A DNA stretch of 45,656 nt from an uncultured Eubacteriales bacterium (GTDB lineage Bacteria; Bacillota; Clostridia; Oscillospirales; Acutalibacteraceae): contig CAKSHI010000013.1 in NCBI GenBank assembly GCA_934457115.1, forward strand, positions 1 to 45,656, read 5' to 3'. The notes under the pieces are model-generated. The model searched no databases, was not told where the DNA came from, and worked only from the letters and a program-made list of their open reading frames with translations. The translations under genes and the position numbers were made by a program. Shown in pieces: positions 1 to 7,762 of this stretch (positions within the stretch are counted from its first letter, which is position 1; each line of letters starts with the position of its first letter).

Positions 1-72
1 GCTGGTGGACGGACTTGAACCCCCGACCTGCTGATTACAAATCAGCTGCTCTACCAACTGAGCTACACCAGC
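1..72 (-). tRNA. tRNA-Thr (anticodon TGT)
   Basis: Read on the minus strand this is a 72-nt cloverleaf. It has a 7-bp acceptor stem (GCTGGTG/CACCAGC), a D-arm GCTC..GAGC, an anticodon stem GCTGA/TCAGC with loop TTTGTAA (anticodon TGT, decoding ACA), and a T-loop TTCAAGT. The T-stem (GGGGG against CCGTC) contains one non-canonical pair. Its 3' end lies at base 1, so I cannot see whether CCA is encoded or whether further tRNAs follow. Two promoter-like sites lie upstream on the same strand. Confidence 0.95.
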
Positions 73-94
73 GTATCAAAACTAGTACTTTAAT

Positions 95-124
95 ACTATA
101 TCATAACTCATACCTAATTGTCAA
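95..124 (-). promoter_or_regulatory. Proximal sigma-A promoter of tRNA-Thr
   Basis: On the minus strand TTGACA, an 18-bp spacer and TATAGT are followed by the tRNA about 22 bases downstream. A TGA immediately before the -10 gives an extended -10 element. The position suits direct transcription of the tRNA. Confidence 0.65.
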
Positions 125-189
125 GCTTTTTTTATCTCTTATTTTCTCAATTCAGTATTTGTTCGATTTGAATTTGCACTATGTTTTAT

Positions 190-218
190 ATTATATCACT
201 CGTCTTTCCTCTTGTCAA
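190..218 (-). promoter_or_regulatory. Distal consensus sigma-A promoter toward tRNA-Thr
   Basis: On the minus strand there is a perfect TTGACA, 17-bp spacer and TATAAT, again with an extended TG before the -10. It points toward tRNA-Thr, about 117 bases away. No gene lies between it and the tRNA, so it is probably a second, tandem promoter of a stable-RNA operon that continues beyond the window. Confidence 0.65.
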
Positions 219-263
219 TACATTATTTAAATAAAATACAAGTATTTTCCTATAAGAAAGCGA

Positions 264-302
264 AATAAAATAAAATTGAGGTATCACCTTTAATGATACC
301 TC
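264..302 (-). terminator. Terminator of htrA operon
   Basis: A perfect 9-bp stem (278-286 with 294-302, GAGGTATCA/TGATACCTC) and a 7-base loop lie just after the htrA stop codon. On the minus strand the stem is followed by a T-rich run (TTTTATTTTATTTC). Confidence 0.85.
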
Positions 303-310
303 GATTGTCC

Positions 311-1732
311 TTATTGATTTTGTGTTTCGCCCTTGTCTGCCAATACCTTAACTTTAACGTCAAAGTTTGACTCATTAGATTTATCACTTTTCGGTCTATA
401 TATAGAAAGGGTAACCTCATCTCCCGCAGAATGCTTTGAAAGCTCTGAAAATAGAACATCAAATCCTGTAATCTGAACTGAATCCACTTTAGTGATTATA
501 TCCCCCTTACTAACATCTTTAGATGAAAGATCACTATCGCTTGATATATCAGCAATAATAATACCTTCCGGTACAGAATAAAGCTTTGATTGATATGAAC
601 TTACAACCTTTCCCGTTATTCCAAGTCTTACTCGACCCGAAACATAACCTTGAGAAATCAAATCATCAACGACACTCTTTGCCGTATTCATTGGGATAGC
701 AAATCCCATTCCCTCAAACCCTGTGGAAACGATTTTGGAAGTATTAATCCCAATAACTTGACCACTCATATTGACAAGTGCTCCACCTGAATTTCCGGGA
801 TTAATAGCTGCGTCAGTTTGGATATACTTAACAGGATTTGAGCTTGACACTGACCTATTAAGTGCTGAAACTATACCCCTTGTCAAAGAATTGGCAAAAT
901 CCATACCACCGGGATTTCCTATCGCTAAAACCCATGAGCCAACCTTTATGTTGTCGGAATTTCCAAAGTTGGCTGCAGGAAGATTGGAAGCGTTTATTTT
1001 TACAACCGCTAAATCAGTCCTCGTATCATACCCAATCACAGTGCCTGCATATTCATCATTACCGTTTACTACTACTTTAACATTATATTTTTTAGAGTCC
1101 CCTATAACATGTGAATTTGTCAATATATAGCCATCCTGGCTCATAATTATACCAGACCCTTCACCCTTGGAATCTTGACTTATTTCACCTGTATTTTCAT
1201 AAATCACAATGCCTACTATCGAAGGAGAAACATCTGCATATACTTGTTCTGCACTTAAATCCTTTGAGTTTGTATTATTTTCTATCTCTATTTTAGGCCC
1301 ATTGGGGTCAAATGTATTCTCTTGTGGAATATATTCGCTTACATTACTGTCTTTTTCCGATGCATCCTTATTACTTGATGTAATATAACTGCTAATATTG
1401 GACCCTGAAAAGCGCATACTCATTACAATTCCCGTGACAAACAAGGAAAATACAAAAGCCAAAATCACGAAATATAAAATAAGACCTTTATTTATTCTTT
1501 TTTTCTCCGGTTTTATATCCTTGCCCTCAATTTCAGCTTCTACTTGTTCCGAACTTTTGGGCGTGATAACCTCAATATCTTCTTCCAAGACCTCAGTATT
1601 ACTCTCTATATCATTTTGATCACCGGATTCTTCTAAAGAGTCTTGATTGCGTACATTCTCTAAATCTTCTTTTAAGACTTCACTTTCAACTTCCTTATTT
1701 TCCTTTTTTTCATTTGTATTATATTCGTCCAT
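311..1732 (-). CDS. htrA: Membrane-anchored HtrA/DegP-like serine protease
   Basis: Trypsin-like S1C protease of 473 residues that degrades or refolds damaged proteins at the cell surface. About 80 acidic, Glu-rich residues are followed by one membrane helix (about 83-104), the protease domain and one PDZ domain (about 370-460). The catalytic triad is visible: His208 (TNSHVIG), Asp240 (DTRTDLAVV) and Ser315 (NPGNSGGA). A GTG at 1738 extends the frame by two codons. However, the GAAGGAG site lies 8 bases before the ATG at 1732 and only 2 bases before the GTG, so I chose the ATG. It is the third gene of a minus-strand operon after a response regulator and kinase, 27 bases below the kinase stop. 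By analogy with CssRS-HtrA of Bacillus the pair probably controls it; that control is inferred. Confidence 0.93.
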   Translation of the reverse strand: MDEYNTNEKKENKEVESEVLKEDLENVRNQDSLEESGDQNDIESNTEVLEEDIEVITPKSSEQVEAEIEGKDIKPEKKRINKGLILYFVILAFVFSLFVTGIVMSMRFSGSNISSYITSSNKDASEKDSNVSEYIPQENTFDPNGPKIEIENNTNSKDLSAEQVYADVSPSIVGIVIYENTGEISQDSKGEGSGIIMSQDGYILTNSHVIGDSKKYNVKVVVNGNDEYAGTVIGYDTRTDLAVVKINASNLPAANFGNSDNIKVGSWVLAIGNPGGMDFANSLTRGIVSALNRSVSSSNPVKYIQTDAAINPGNSGGALVNMSGQVIGINTSKIVSTGFEGMGFAIPMNTAKSVVDDLISQGYVSGRVRLGITGKVVSSYQSKLYSVPEGIIIADISSDSDLSSKDVSKGDIITKVDSVQITGFDVLFSELSKHSAGDEVTLSIYRPKSDKSNESNFDVKVKVLADKGETQNQ

Positions 1733-1759
1733 ATACACGACTCCTTCTATAAATATGTT

Positions 1760-3205
1760 TTACTTCTTAGGTATCCAAAATTCAAATTCGCAATATTGGC
1801 TTTCATCACTATTTAACGATATTTCTCCCTTATGGCGGTTAATTATTGTTTTAGCAATATAAAGGCCAAGACCCAATCCACTTTTATTGTTACTCCTGGA
1901 TTTATCCGCCTTATAGAACTTATCAAAGACAAGCCTCATCTCATCTCTATTAATACCTTTCCCGCTATTTTTTAAAGTAAAAATTACGATATTTCCCTCT
2001 TCTTTAATGTTAATACTAATAAAACCATTCTCCTCAACAAATTTACACGCATTTTCAATTAAGTTGTAAATGACTTGAGTTATCATGTCCTTATCTGCAC
2101 ATACCATTACCTTTTTTAGATTATCAATACCTATAACTTTTACATTTTTATCTTCAATTTTACTTTTAAATAAGAAAAGGATTGCTATAGTACTTTGTGT
2201 AATATCGAATTCTTGTTTATTTAATTTTATTTTGTCACTGTCTATCCTAGATAAGTTTAACATAGAACTAACAAGCCTTGAAAGTCTTTTTGCCTCATCA
2301 CTTACAATCATTAAGTAATGCTTTTGTTCCTCCTGCGGTATTGTACCATCCAAAATAGCGTCTACAAAACCACAAATAGATGTCATAGGCGTCTTGAGCT
2401 CATGAGATACATTAGAAATAAAATTTCTCCTCACTATTTCGGATTCCTCGATGGAATCTGCCATATCATTAAATTCCCTTGAAAGATTACCAATCTCATC
2501 CTGATCCTTAATGTCAACTCTCGATTTAAGATTTCCCTTGCCAAAATCATGAGCCGCCTTAGACAATTGCTTTAGTGGCCTTGTCATGGAATATGATAAC
2601 ATACCAAATAACAAAAAAGCAACTGCAAATGAGCTTATTCCCGCCAATAAAAATATTTTTAATACATGTATCCTAAATACTTTTATATAAGACGTATCAG
2701 TTGCAGTAAAAACTATGCCAATTTGAGTACTTTGGCTATCAATGTCTACTGATATTGGAGAGCCAACAAAGTAGCAATTATCATCATATATACCGCCTAA
2801 GTTACCTTTGCCATTGTATCCATCATCTAGCGCATCGTCTACAATATATGAAGGGATTGATTGGTTTAAGTATAAGTGATCCTTAGCCCTTTGTGACAAA
2901 AGCATAATTACGCCATTTTCATCAGTTATAAAGACATCCGCATCTATGTTGTTAGAAAATGTGTCAAGTACATTCTTAGTCAAATCATTATCTATAGTAC
3001 CAAGCTCAGTTTGATTATCCTTTAGGGTTCTTTTTATAAACAAAGCTATACTCTCTACATTTTCATCCAGTAATGCGCGTTTATGCTCCTCCCAAAAGCC
3101 GGACATAAAACCCGTAACTATTATACCAGTGGTAATAAACGAAACCAATATAACGATTATGTTTACTAAAAAATACTTCTTAAAAAATGTATTTTTAAGG
3201 TGCAT
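1760..3205 (-). CDS. Two-component sensor histidine kinase (HAMP, HisKA, HATPase)
   Basis: Envelope-sensing kinase of 481 residues. Membrane helix 1 is at about 11-33, an extracytoplasmic sensor at about 34-182 and helix 2 at about 183-205. HAMP (206-258) follows, then HisKA with phospho-acceptor His268 (NVSHELKTPMTS), then the ATPase domain with N-box NLIENACKF and G-box GLGLGLYIAK. Its ATG overlaps the stop of the response regulator as TAATG, which indicates translational coupling. With htrA directly downstream, it resembles the CssS secretion- and heat-stress sensor in layout. The general class also includes WalK- and PhoR-like kinases, so the CssS role is an inference from context, not from sensor-domain similarity. 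Confidence 0.93.
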   Translation of the reverse strand: MHLKNTFFKKYFLVNIIVILVSFITTGIIVTGFMSGFWEEHKRALLDENVESIALFIKRTLKDNQTELGTIDNDLTKNVLDTFSNNIDADVFITDENGVIMLLSQRAKDHLYLNQSIPSYIVDDALDDGYNGKGNLGGIYDDNCYFVGSPISVDIDSQSTQIGIVFTATDTSYIKVFRIHVLKIFLLAGISSFAVAFLLFGMLSYSMTRPLKQLSKAAHDFGKGNLKSRVDIKDQDEIGNLSREFNDMADSIEESEIVRRNFISNVSHELKTPMTSICGFVDAILDGTIPQEEQKHYLMIVSDEAKRLSRLVSSMLNLSRIDSDKIKLNKQEFDITQSTIAILFLFKSKIEDKNVKVIGIDNLKKVMVCADKDMITQVIYNLIENACKFVEENGFISINIKEEGNIVIFTLKNSGKGINRDEMRLVFDKFYKADKSRSNNKSGLGLGLYIAKTIINRHKGEISLNSDESQYCEFEFWIPKK

Positions 3206-3894
3206 TAATCGTACACCTCAAATCTATAACCGACCTTAAAAATTGTCTTTATCTCCCAATGGTTAGACGCATTACTTATTTTATTTCTAATCCTCGTTAT
3301 ATGCACATCTAAAGTACGTGTATCTCCTTGATAATTATATCCCCAAACATGATCCAAAAGCTCTTGCCTTGTTAACGTTTTGTTTGGATTTTTCGCAAGG
3401 TAACCCAAAAGTTCAACCTCTTTAAGAGGTGCTTCAATTTCCTCACCGTTTACGGTTATTGTATATCTATCAAAGTCAATTATTAAATTGTCGTATTCGA
3501 TTTTTCCTTTAAGCTCGCCCTCATCTTTTCGATTCCCTCTTCTTAATACAGCCTTTACTCTTGCGACAACTTCTTTCATATCAAAAGGTTTTACTATATA
3601 ATCATCGGCACCGATTTCTAATCCTAAAACTTTATCAAAAACCTCTTCTTTTGCCGTTATCATTATAATAGGACAATTTGACACAGCTCTAATTTTCTTA
3701 CACACAGTCCACCCATCGATATTTGGCATCATTATATCCAAAAGGACAATATCAGGATTAAATATCTCGAATTTATAAAGAGCTTCAACCCCATCATTTG
3801 CACAAGACACTTCATATTGTTGAGCTCTAAAATACATGGCTAATATTTCACAAATGTTTTTATCATCATCCACTACTAAAATTTTATCATTCAT
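3205..3894 (-). CDS. OmpR/PhoB-family response regulator
   Basis: DNA-binding partner of the adjacent kinase, 229 residues. The receiver domain has acidic pocket residues VVDDDK, phospho-acceptor Asp53 (IVLLDIMMP), Thr80 (MITAKE) and Lys102 (YIVKPFD). The C-terminal winged helix carries the recognition region GDTRTLDVHITRIRNK. ATG at 3894 has an AAGGGGG site 5 bases upstream. It is first in the operon regulator-kinase-htrA. The leader (3895-4039) is shared with divergent spoVAE. A TTGACA occurs in it on the minus strand, but no -10 sits at a good distance, so I do not assign a promoter. CssR-like function is inferred from the htrA neighbour. Confidence 0.93.
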   Translation of the reverse strand: MNDKILVVDDDKNICEILAMYFRAQQYEVSCANDGVEALYKFEIFNPDIVLLDIMMPNIDGWTVCKKIRAVSNCPIIMITAKEEVFDKVLGLEIGADDYIVKPFDMKEVVARVKAVLRRGNRKDEGELKGKIEYDNLIIDFDRYTITVNGEEIEAPLKEVELLGYLAKNPNKTLTRQELLDHVWGYNYQGDTRTLDVHITRIRNKISNASNHWEIKTIFKVGYRFEVYD

Positions 3895-3975
3895 ACTATG
3901 CCCCCTTATTATAGATTATTGTTTTATTTATATTATAATGCAGCAGTGTCAAAATTTCATTAATTTTTAATTTCA

Positions 3976-4005
3976 TGAAAATATAAAATTCAAGTGTACA
4001 TAATA
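3976..4005 (+). promoter_or_regulatory. Candidate sigma-G promoter of spoVAE
   Basis: TGAAAA (3976-3981), a 17-bp spacer and CATAATA (3999-4005) lie about 47 bases before the spoVAE start. The -10 fits the known sigma-G/forespore consensus CATAMTA, and the -35 differs from TGMATA at one base. The SASP gene in this window has the same -10 heptamer. Confidence 0.45.
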
Positions 4006-4051
4006 TTAAAATTAATACAAATACTATTTCCCATAAAGTGTGGTGATTTAT

Positions 4052-4408
4052 TTGGATTATCTAAAAGCATTTATAATAGGCGGACTAATCTGCGTTGTCG
4101 GCCAAATTTTAATAGATCGAACTAAACTTACTCCCGCAAGAATACTTGTTTTGTTCGTAACTTTAGGAGTGTTCCTTGGTGCAATAGGCGTTTACGAACC
4201 TCTTGTTAACTTTGCAGGAGCAGGAGCAACTGTTCCCCTTACGGGCTTCGGATATACACTTTCAGTAGGTATAAAAGAGGCAATAGAGAAACAAGGGCTT
4301 CTTGGAATATTGACAGGAGGAGTAACAGCCGGTTCGGCAGGTATTGCCGCAGCAGTTGTGTTTGGATATATTGCAGCACTTATTTCAAAGCCAAGAGATA
4401 AATCATAA
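4052..4408 (+). CDS. spoVAE: Stage V sporulation protein AE (SpoVAE)
   Basis: Small, very hydrophobic inner-membrane spore protein (118 residues). The family forms the SpoVA channel that moves dipicolinic acid into the forespore and out at germination. Recognised from strongly conserved stretches GQILIDRTKLTPARILVLFV and GAGATVPLTGFGY. Two in-frame GTG codons occur at 4040 and 4043. However, the GGTG ribosome site (4042-4045) overlaps them and lies 6 bases before TTG 4052, which gives the family-like start MDYLKAF, so I chose TTG. It stands alone: no spoVAC or spoVAD flanks it, although these are normally its partners. A forespore-type promoter precedes it and a hairpin follows. Confidence 0.9.
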   Translation: MDYLKAFIIGGLICVVGQILIDRTKLTPARILVLFVTLGVFLGAIGVYEPLVNFAGAGATVPLTGFGYTLSVGIKEAIEKQGLLGILTGGVTAGSAGIAAAVVFGYIAALISKPRDKS

Positions 4409-4417
4409 ATTAAAACC

Positions 4418-4450
4418 ATGGAGTAACTAATTTAATAGTAGTTACTCCAT
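4418..4450. terminator. Bidirectional terminator between spoVAE and nhaC
   Basis: An 11-bp stem (4418-4428 with 4440-4450, ATGGAGTAACT/AGTTACTCCAT) lies 10 bases after the spoVAE stop and is followed by TTATTTATAT. On the other strand the stem is followed by GGTTTTAATTT, so it may also stop nhaC transcripts. Confidence 0.7.
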
Positions 4451-4547
4451 TTATTTATATATTCTATCCTTTACATTATTGATAAACCTAAATATTGCTT
4501 AAATTTAATAGCCCGCAAACAAAAGATTCACGAGCTAATTAATGATT

Positions 4548-6098
4548 CTATTCTATCTTTTCAGACCTTACTGCTTTATCATTTGCAAAATACCTATGCA
4601 TTAAATACAAGAGTACAACAAAAGATACAATTGAAAAAGTAAGCGTTATAAATAAGTTATTGGTTATTCCTGCAACTATGTACCCAAAGAATGATACTCC
4701 AGCGACAAATCCTGCATATGGAAGCTGGGTTGATACGTGATCCATGTGATTGCATCCTGCACCCGTAGAAGAAAGTATTGTTGTATCTGAAATGGGTGAA
4801 CAGTGATCCCCAAATACAGCCCCGGATAATGTGGCAGAAACAGCTACTATAGTAAGTTCAGGAGCAATTCTTTGGCAAACCATAATTATAATTGGAATTA
4901 ATATTCCAAATGTACCCCATGATGTTCCCATCGCAAAAGCCAAAAACGCTGCAACTGTGAAAATTATACATGGAATAAACATAATAGGCATGTTTGAGTT
5001 AGCGACTAAATCCCCCACATATTCGCCCGTACTTAAAAGGTCACGGCAAATTCCACTAATTGTCCAAGCCAAAGTTAGAATTACAAACGCAGGAACCATA
5101 GATTTAATTCCTTGATTTAAGCCATCCATAAATTGTTTAAAGGTTAAAAGTCCCCTTGGTACAAACATAACAAATGCAACGACAAGCGAAACAAAGGCTC
5201 CATATGTTATGGCTTTTGATGCGTCAGTCTCTCCAAAAGCCTGCATTATAGAAACATTACCCTTAAAAAAGTCACCCAAGTAAAGCATAAATACAAGCGA
5301 AGATATTATAAGTGATAAAATAGGTATTAATAAGTCGACAACCTTACCTTTATTAGAAGGATTTATATGTTCTATATCTTCATCCATAGTTTCCTTCTCT
5401 GTCACAAATACATCTCCCGTTTCTATCGCCTTTGTCTCAAACTTTGCCATAAGGCCAAAGTCCCATCCTTTAAATGATATTATAAGGAGCATTAGTATTG
5501 TCAAAATAGCGTATAAATTATACGGAATTGTTTTTATAAAAGTTGTCATCCCATTAATGCCTGTACCGTCCATATAAGAAATAACTGATGCCGCCCAGCT
5601 CGACACGGGAGCTATTATACATATTGGCGCCGCAGTCGCATCAATCAAATAGGCAAGCTTTGCTCTTGATATTCGATTTTTATCAGTAATAGGCTTCATA
5701 ACAGTTCCAACTGTTAAGCAGTTAAAATAGTCATCAATAAATATACATACGCCTAAAATAAACGTAGCAATTTGCGCCCAAGACCTTGAATTGATTTTCT
5801 TAGCTGCCCAATTTCCATAAGCTTGAGAGCCTCCCGCCTTGGTTATAACCACAACAAGTGCGCCCAAGATGGCTAAAAATATGATAATATACGCATTATC
5901 CCCTATTTTTTCGCACATCAAAGAAAAAACCAGCTCTATTACCCTTAATACGCCATCGCCTGTACTAAAAGAATATATTACCGCCCCGGAAAATATGCCT
6001 ATTAGCAATGAAGATATAACCTCTTTGGTTATAAGCGCCAATATGATTGCTATTATAGGCGGCAACACTGAAAGAAATCCAACCTCAATCGGATTCAT
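4548..6098 (-). CDS. nhaC: NhaC-family Na+/H+ antiporter
   Basis: Polytopic inner-membrane transporter of 516 residues with 11-13 hydrophobic segments. The family exchanges sodium (or an organic anion in MleN-type members) for protons. Typical features are conserved membrane stretches such as ATAAPICIIAPVSSWAASVI and GDHCSPISDTTILSS, and an acidic cytoplasmic loop near residues 225-245. ATG 6098 has a clear GGGGAG site 8 bases upstream. It follows two sodium-coupled AGCS symporters on the same strand, so it could recycle the sodium they bring in. A 224-base gap with hairpins separates it from them, so it probably has its own regulation. The exact substrate cannot be read from sequence. Confidence 0.88.
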   Translation of the reverse strand: MNPIEVGFLSVLPPIIAIILALITKEVISSLLIGIFSGAVIYSFSTGDGVLRVIELVFSLMCEKIGDNAYIIIFLAILGALVVVITKAGGSQAYGNWAAKKINSRSWAQIATFILGVCIFIDDYFNCLTVGTVMKPITDKNRISRAKLAYLIDATAAPICIIAPVSSWAASVISYMDGTGINGMTTFIKTIPYNLYAILTILMLLIISFKGWDFGLMAKFETKAIETGDVFVTEKETMDEDIEHINPSNKGKVVDLLIPILSLIISSLVFMLYLGDFFKGNVSIMQAFGETDASKAITYGAFVSLVVAFVMFVPRGLLTFKQFMDGLNQGIKSMVPAFVILTLAWTISGICRDLLSTGEYVGDLVANSNMPIMFIPCIIFTVAAFLAFAMGTSWGTFGILIPIIIMVCQRIAPELTIVAVSATLSGAVFGDHCSPISDTTILSSTGAGCNHMDHVSTQLPYAGFVAGVSFFGYIVAGITNNLFITLTFSIVSFVVLLYLMHRYFANDKAVRSEKIE

Positions 6099-6144
6099 TT
6101 ATTTATCTCCCCTTAATATGTAATTTTACTTTTTATATATATAA

Positions 6145-6178
6145 AGCCGTTATTCCATGGTTAGCAGGAATAACGGCT
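6145..6178 (-). promoter_or_regulatory. Strong hairpin in the nhaC leader
   Basis: A perfect 12-bp stem, AGCCGTTATTCC (6145-6156) with GGAATAACGGCT (6167-6178), sits 47 bases before the nhaC start codon. On the minus strand it is followed by TTATATATATAAAAAG rather than a clean T-run. It could be a weak terminator or attenuator, or an RNA stabiliser. Confidence 0.5.
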
Positions 6179-6183
6179 CTGTT

Positions 6184-6224
6184 AATCTGAAACAGCAAAC
6201 GCAATTAATAAAATATTTCAGATT
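6184..6224 (-). promoter_or_regulatory. Second leader hairpin upstream of nhaC
   Basis: A 9-bp inverted repeat, AATCTGAAA (6184-6192) with TTTCAGATT (6216-6224), has a 23-base loop. It immediately precedes the 12-bp hairpin in the minus-strand transcript. Confidence 0.35.
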
Positions 6225-6272
6225 CATATAAGCAAGAAAAATATTAAATTTCTATTGCCTATAAATATTATC

Positions 6273-6298
6273 TCAGTAATTCCTAAATTTATTACTGA
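6273..6298 (-). terminator. Possible terminator after the AGCS pair
   Basis: An 8-bp stem, TCAGTAAT (6273-6280) with ATTACTGA (6291-6298), begins 25 bases after the AGCS stop codon. The following minus-strand sequence is A+T-rich (GATAATATTTAT) but not a pure T-run, so termination would be weak. Confidence 0.4.
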
Positions 6299-6322
6299 AA
6301 TATCCTGGAAAATATTATTAAT

Positions 6323-7720
6323 TTAATCCCAAGCCTCTGTATTTTCTATTCCAAGCTCTTTAGGTTTAAAGACAGGGTCTTTACCTGACTTCCTTTGATT
6401 AATATAATCATTTAAAACCTTAAAGCATGTATTTCCAAGTAATAAGATAGCTATTATATTAAGAATTGCTAAAAGTCCCATTAGTACGTCTGCTAAATCC
6501 CATACCGTTCCAAAACTTGCCTGACTTCCTAAAAATACTGCCAAAAGACATGTGGCTCTTACGAAATTTAGTAATTTCTTACTATTCTTAATAAACAATA
6601 CATTTGATTCAATATAACAATAATTTCCTATTATCGATGTAAAGGCAAATGTAAAGACTGAAAAAGTTATAAAGTGAATTCCAAACGATCCTATTTGATT
6701 TTCAACTGCCGCTTGCACAAATGGGATACCATTTAATCCACATTTAAGGTCTACCCCGGAAAGAAGTACAATAAAGGCTGAAGTAGAACAAATCAATATT
6801 GTATCAATAAAAACTGAAATTATTTGCACTAAACCCTGCTTAACCGGATGAGATACATCCGCAGTTGCAGCGGCATTTGGTGCACTTCCCATTCCGGCCT
6901 CATTAGAGAATAGGCCTCTTTTGATTCCAATTAGCACAACGCTTCCTGCAAAACCGCCAAAAATTGATCTAAAGTCAAAAGCATTACTAAAAATCATTCC
7001 AAACATTTGAGGAACCTTTTGAATATTCATAATAGTAATAAATATACCCAAGGCCATATATACCAAAGCCATAGCAGGTACCAAGTAAGATGTAATAAAC
7101 CCTATACGCTTAACTCCACCCAAAATTGTCACTGCAGTAAGTATTGTTAAGGCTACTCCTATTAAAAACGGATAAATAGTATGTGCATAATCATCAATAT
7201 AATATTCAAACGAAGATGAAATTGTATACGAGTGAAGTGCATTAAATCCATAAGCGAAACAAAAAACCAGTAATATAGAAAAAAGTACGCCAAAGAACCT
7301 ATTTCCCAAAGCTTTTTGAATATAATATGAAGGACCACCTCTAAAAGAATCTCCGTCCTTAGACTTATAAACTTGAGCCAAGGTACTTTCTACAAATGCA
7401 GACGCTGCACCAATAAGTGCCATAACCCACATCCAAAAGACAGCCCCGGGACCTCCCGTAACAATTGCAGCGGTAATTCCTGCTATATTTCCGGTCCCAA
7501 CTCGTGAAGCCGTCGATATCATCAAAGCCTGAAATGAAGATACTTTTTGACCATCCGGCCTTTCGGTAATTGCCCTTAAAGCTTCAGGAAAAAGCCTCAG
7601 TTGCACAAACTTAGTTCTTATTGTAAAATAAATTCCCGCTGCAATCAAAAGAACTATTAATATATTGGAGTATAAAAAGTCATTTATATAATTAAGTACA
7701 CCGTTTATCCCACTAATCAA
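6323..7720 (-). CDS. AGCS-family Na+/alanine (or glycine) symporter, copy 1
   Basis: Sodium:amino-acid symporter of 465 residues in the cytoplasmic membrane, with about 10-11 hydrophobic helices. Family hallmarks are visible: STASRVGTGNIAGI near residue 50-63, GGPGAVFWMWVMALIGAASA, and GLFSNEAGMGSAPNAAATAD in the middle. The start is TTG 7720 with an AAAGGGGG site 9 bases upstream; no ATG or GTG is available near it. It lies 42 bases below a close paralogue, so the two arose by tandem duplication and are probably cotranscribed. Alanine is the commonest family substrate; glycine or another small neutral amino acid is possible. Confidence 0.9.
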   Translation of the reverse strand: MISGINGVLNYINDFLYSNILIVLLIAAGIYFTIRTKFVQLRLFPEALRAITERPDGQKVSSFQALMISTASRVGTGNIAGITAAIVTGGPGAVFWMWVMALIGAASAFVESTLAQVYKSKDGDSFRGGPSYYIQKALGNRFFGVLFSILLVFCFAYGFNALHSYTISSSFEYYIDDYAHTIYPFLIGVALTILTAVTILGGVKRIGFITSYLVPAMALVYMALGIFITIMNIQKVPQMFGMIFSNAFDFRSIFGGFAGSVVLIGIKRGLFSNEAGMGSAPNAAATADVSHPVKQGLVQIISVFIDTILICSTSAFIVLLSGVDLKCGLNGIPFVQAAVENQIGSFGIHFITFSVFTFAFTSIIGNYCYIESNVLFIKNSKKLLNFVRATCLLAVFLGSQASFGTVWDLADVLMGLLAILNIIAILLLGNTCFKVLNDYINQRKSGKDPVFKPKELGIENTEAWD

Positions 7721-7762
7721 ATATATTATCCCCCTTTCTAATTATAAAAACATATTTAGTAA

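Noticed and set aside
15..230. 71-codon frame across the tRNA-Thr
   Set aside because: It overlaps a clear tRNA and its promoters on the opposite strand.
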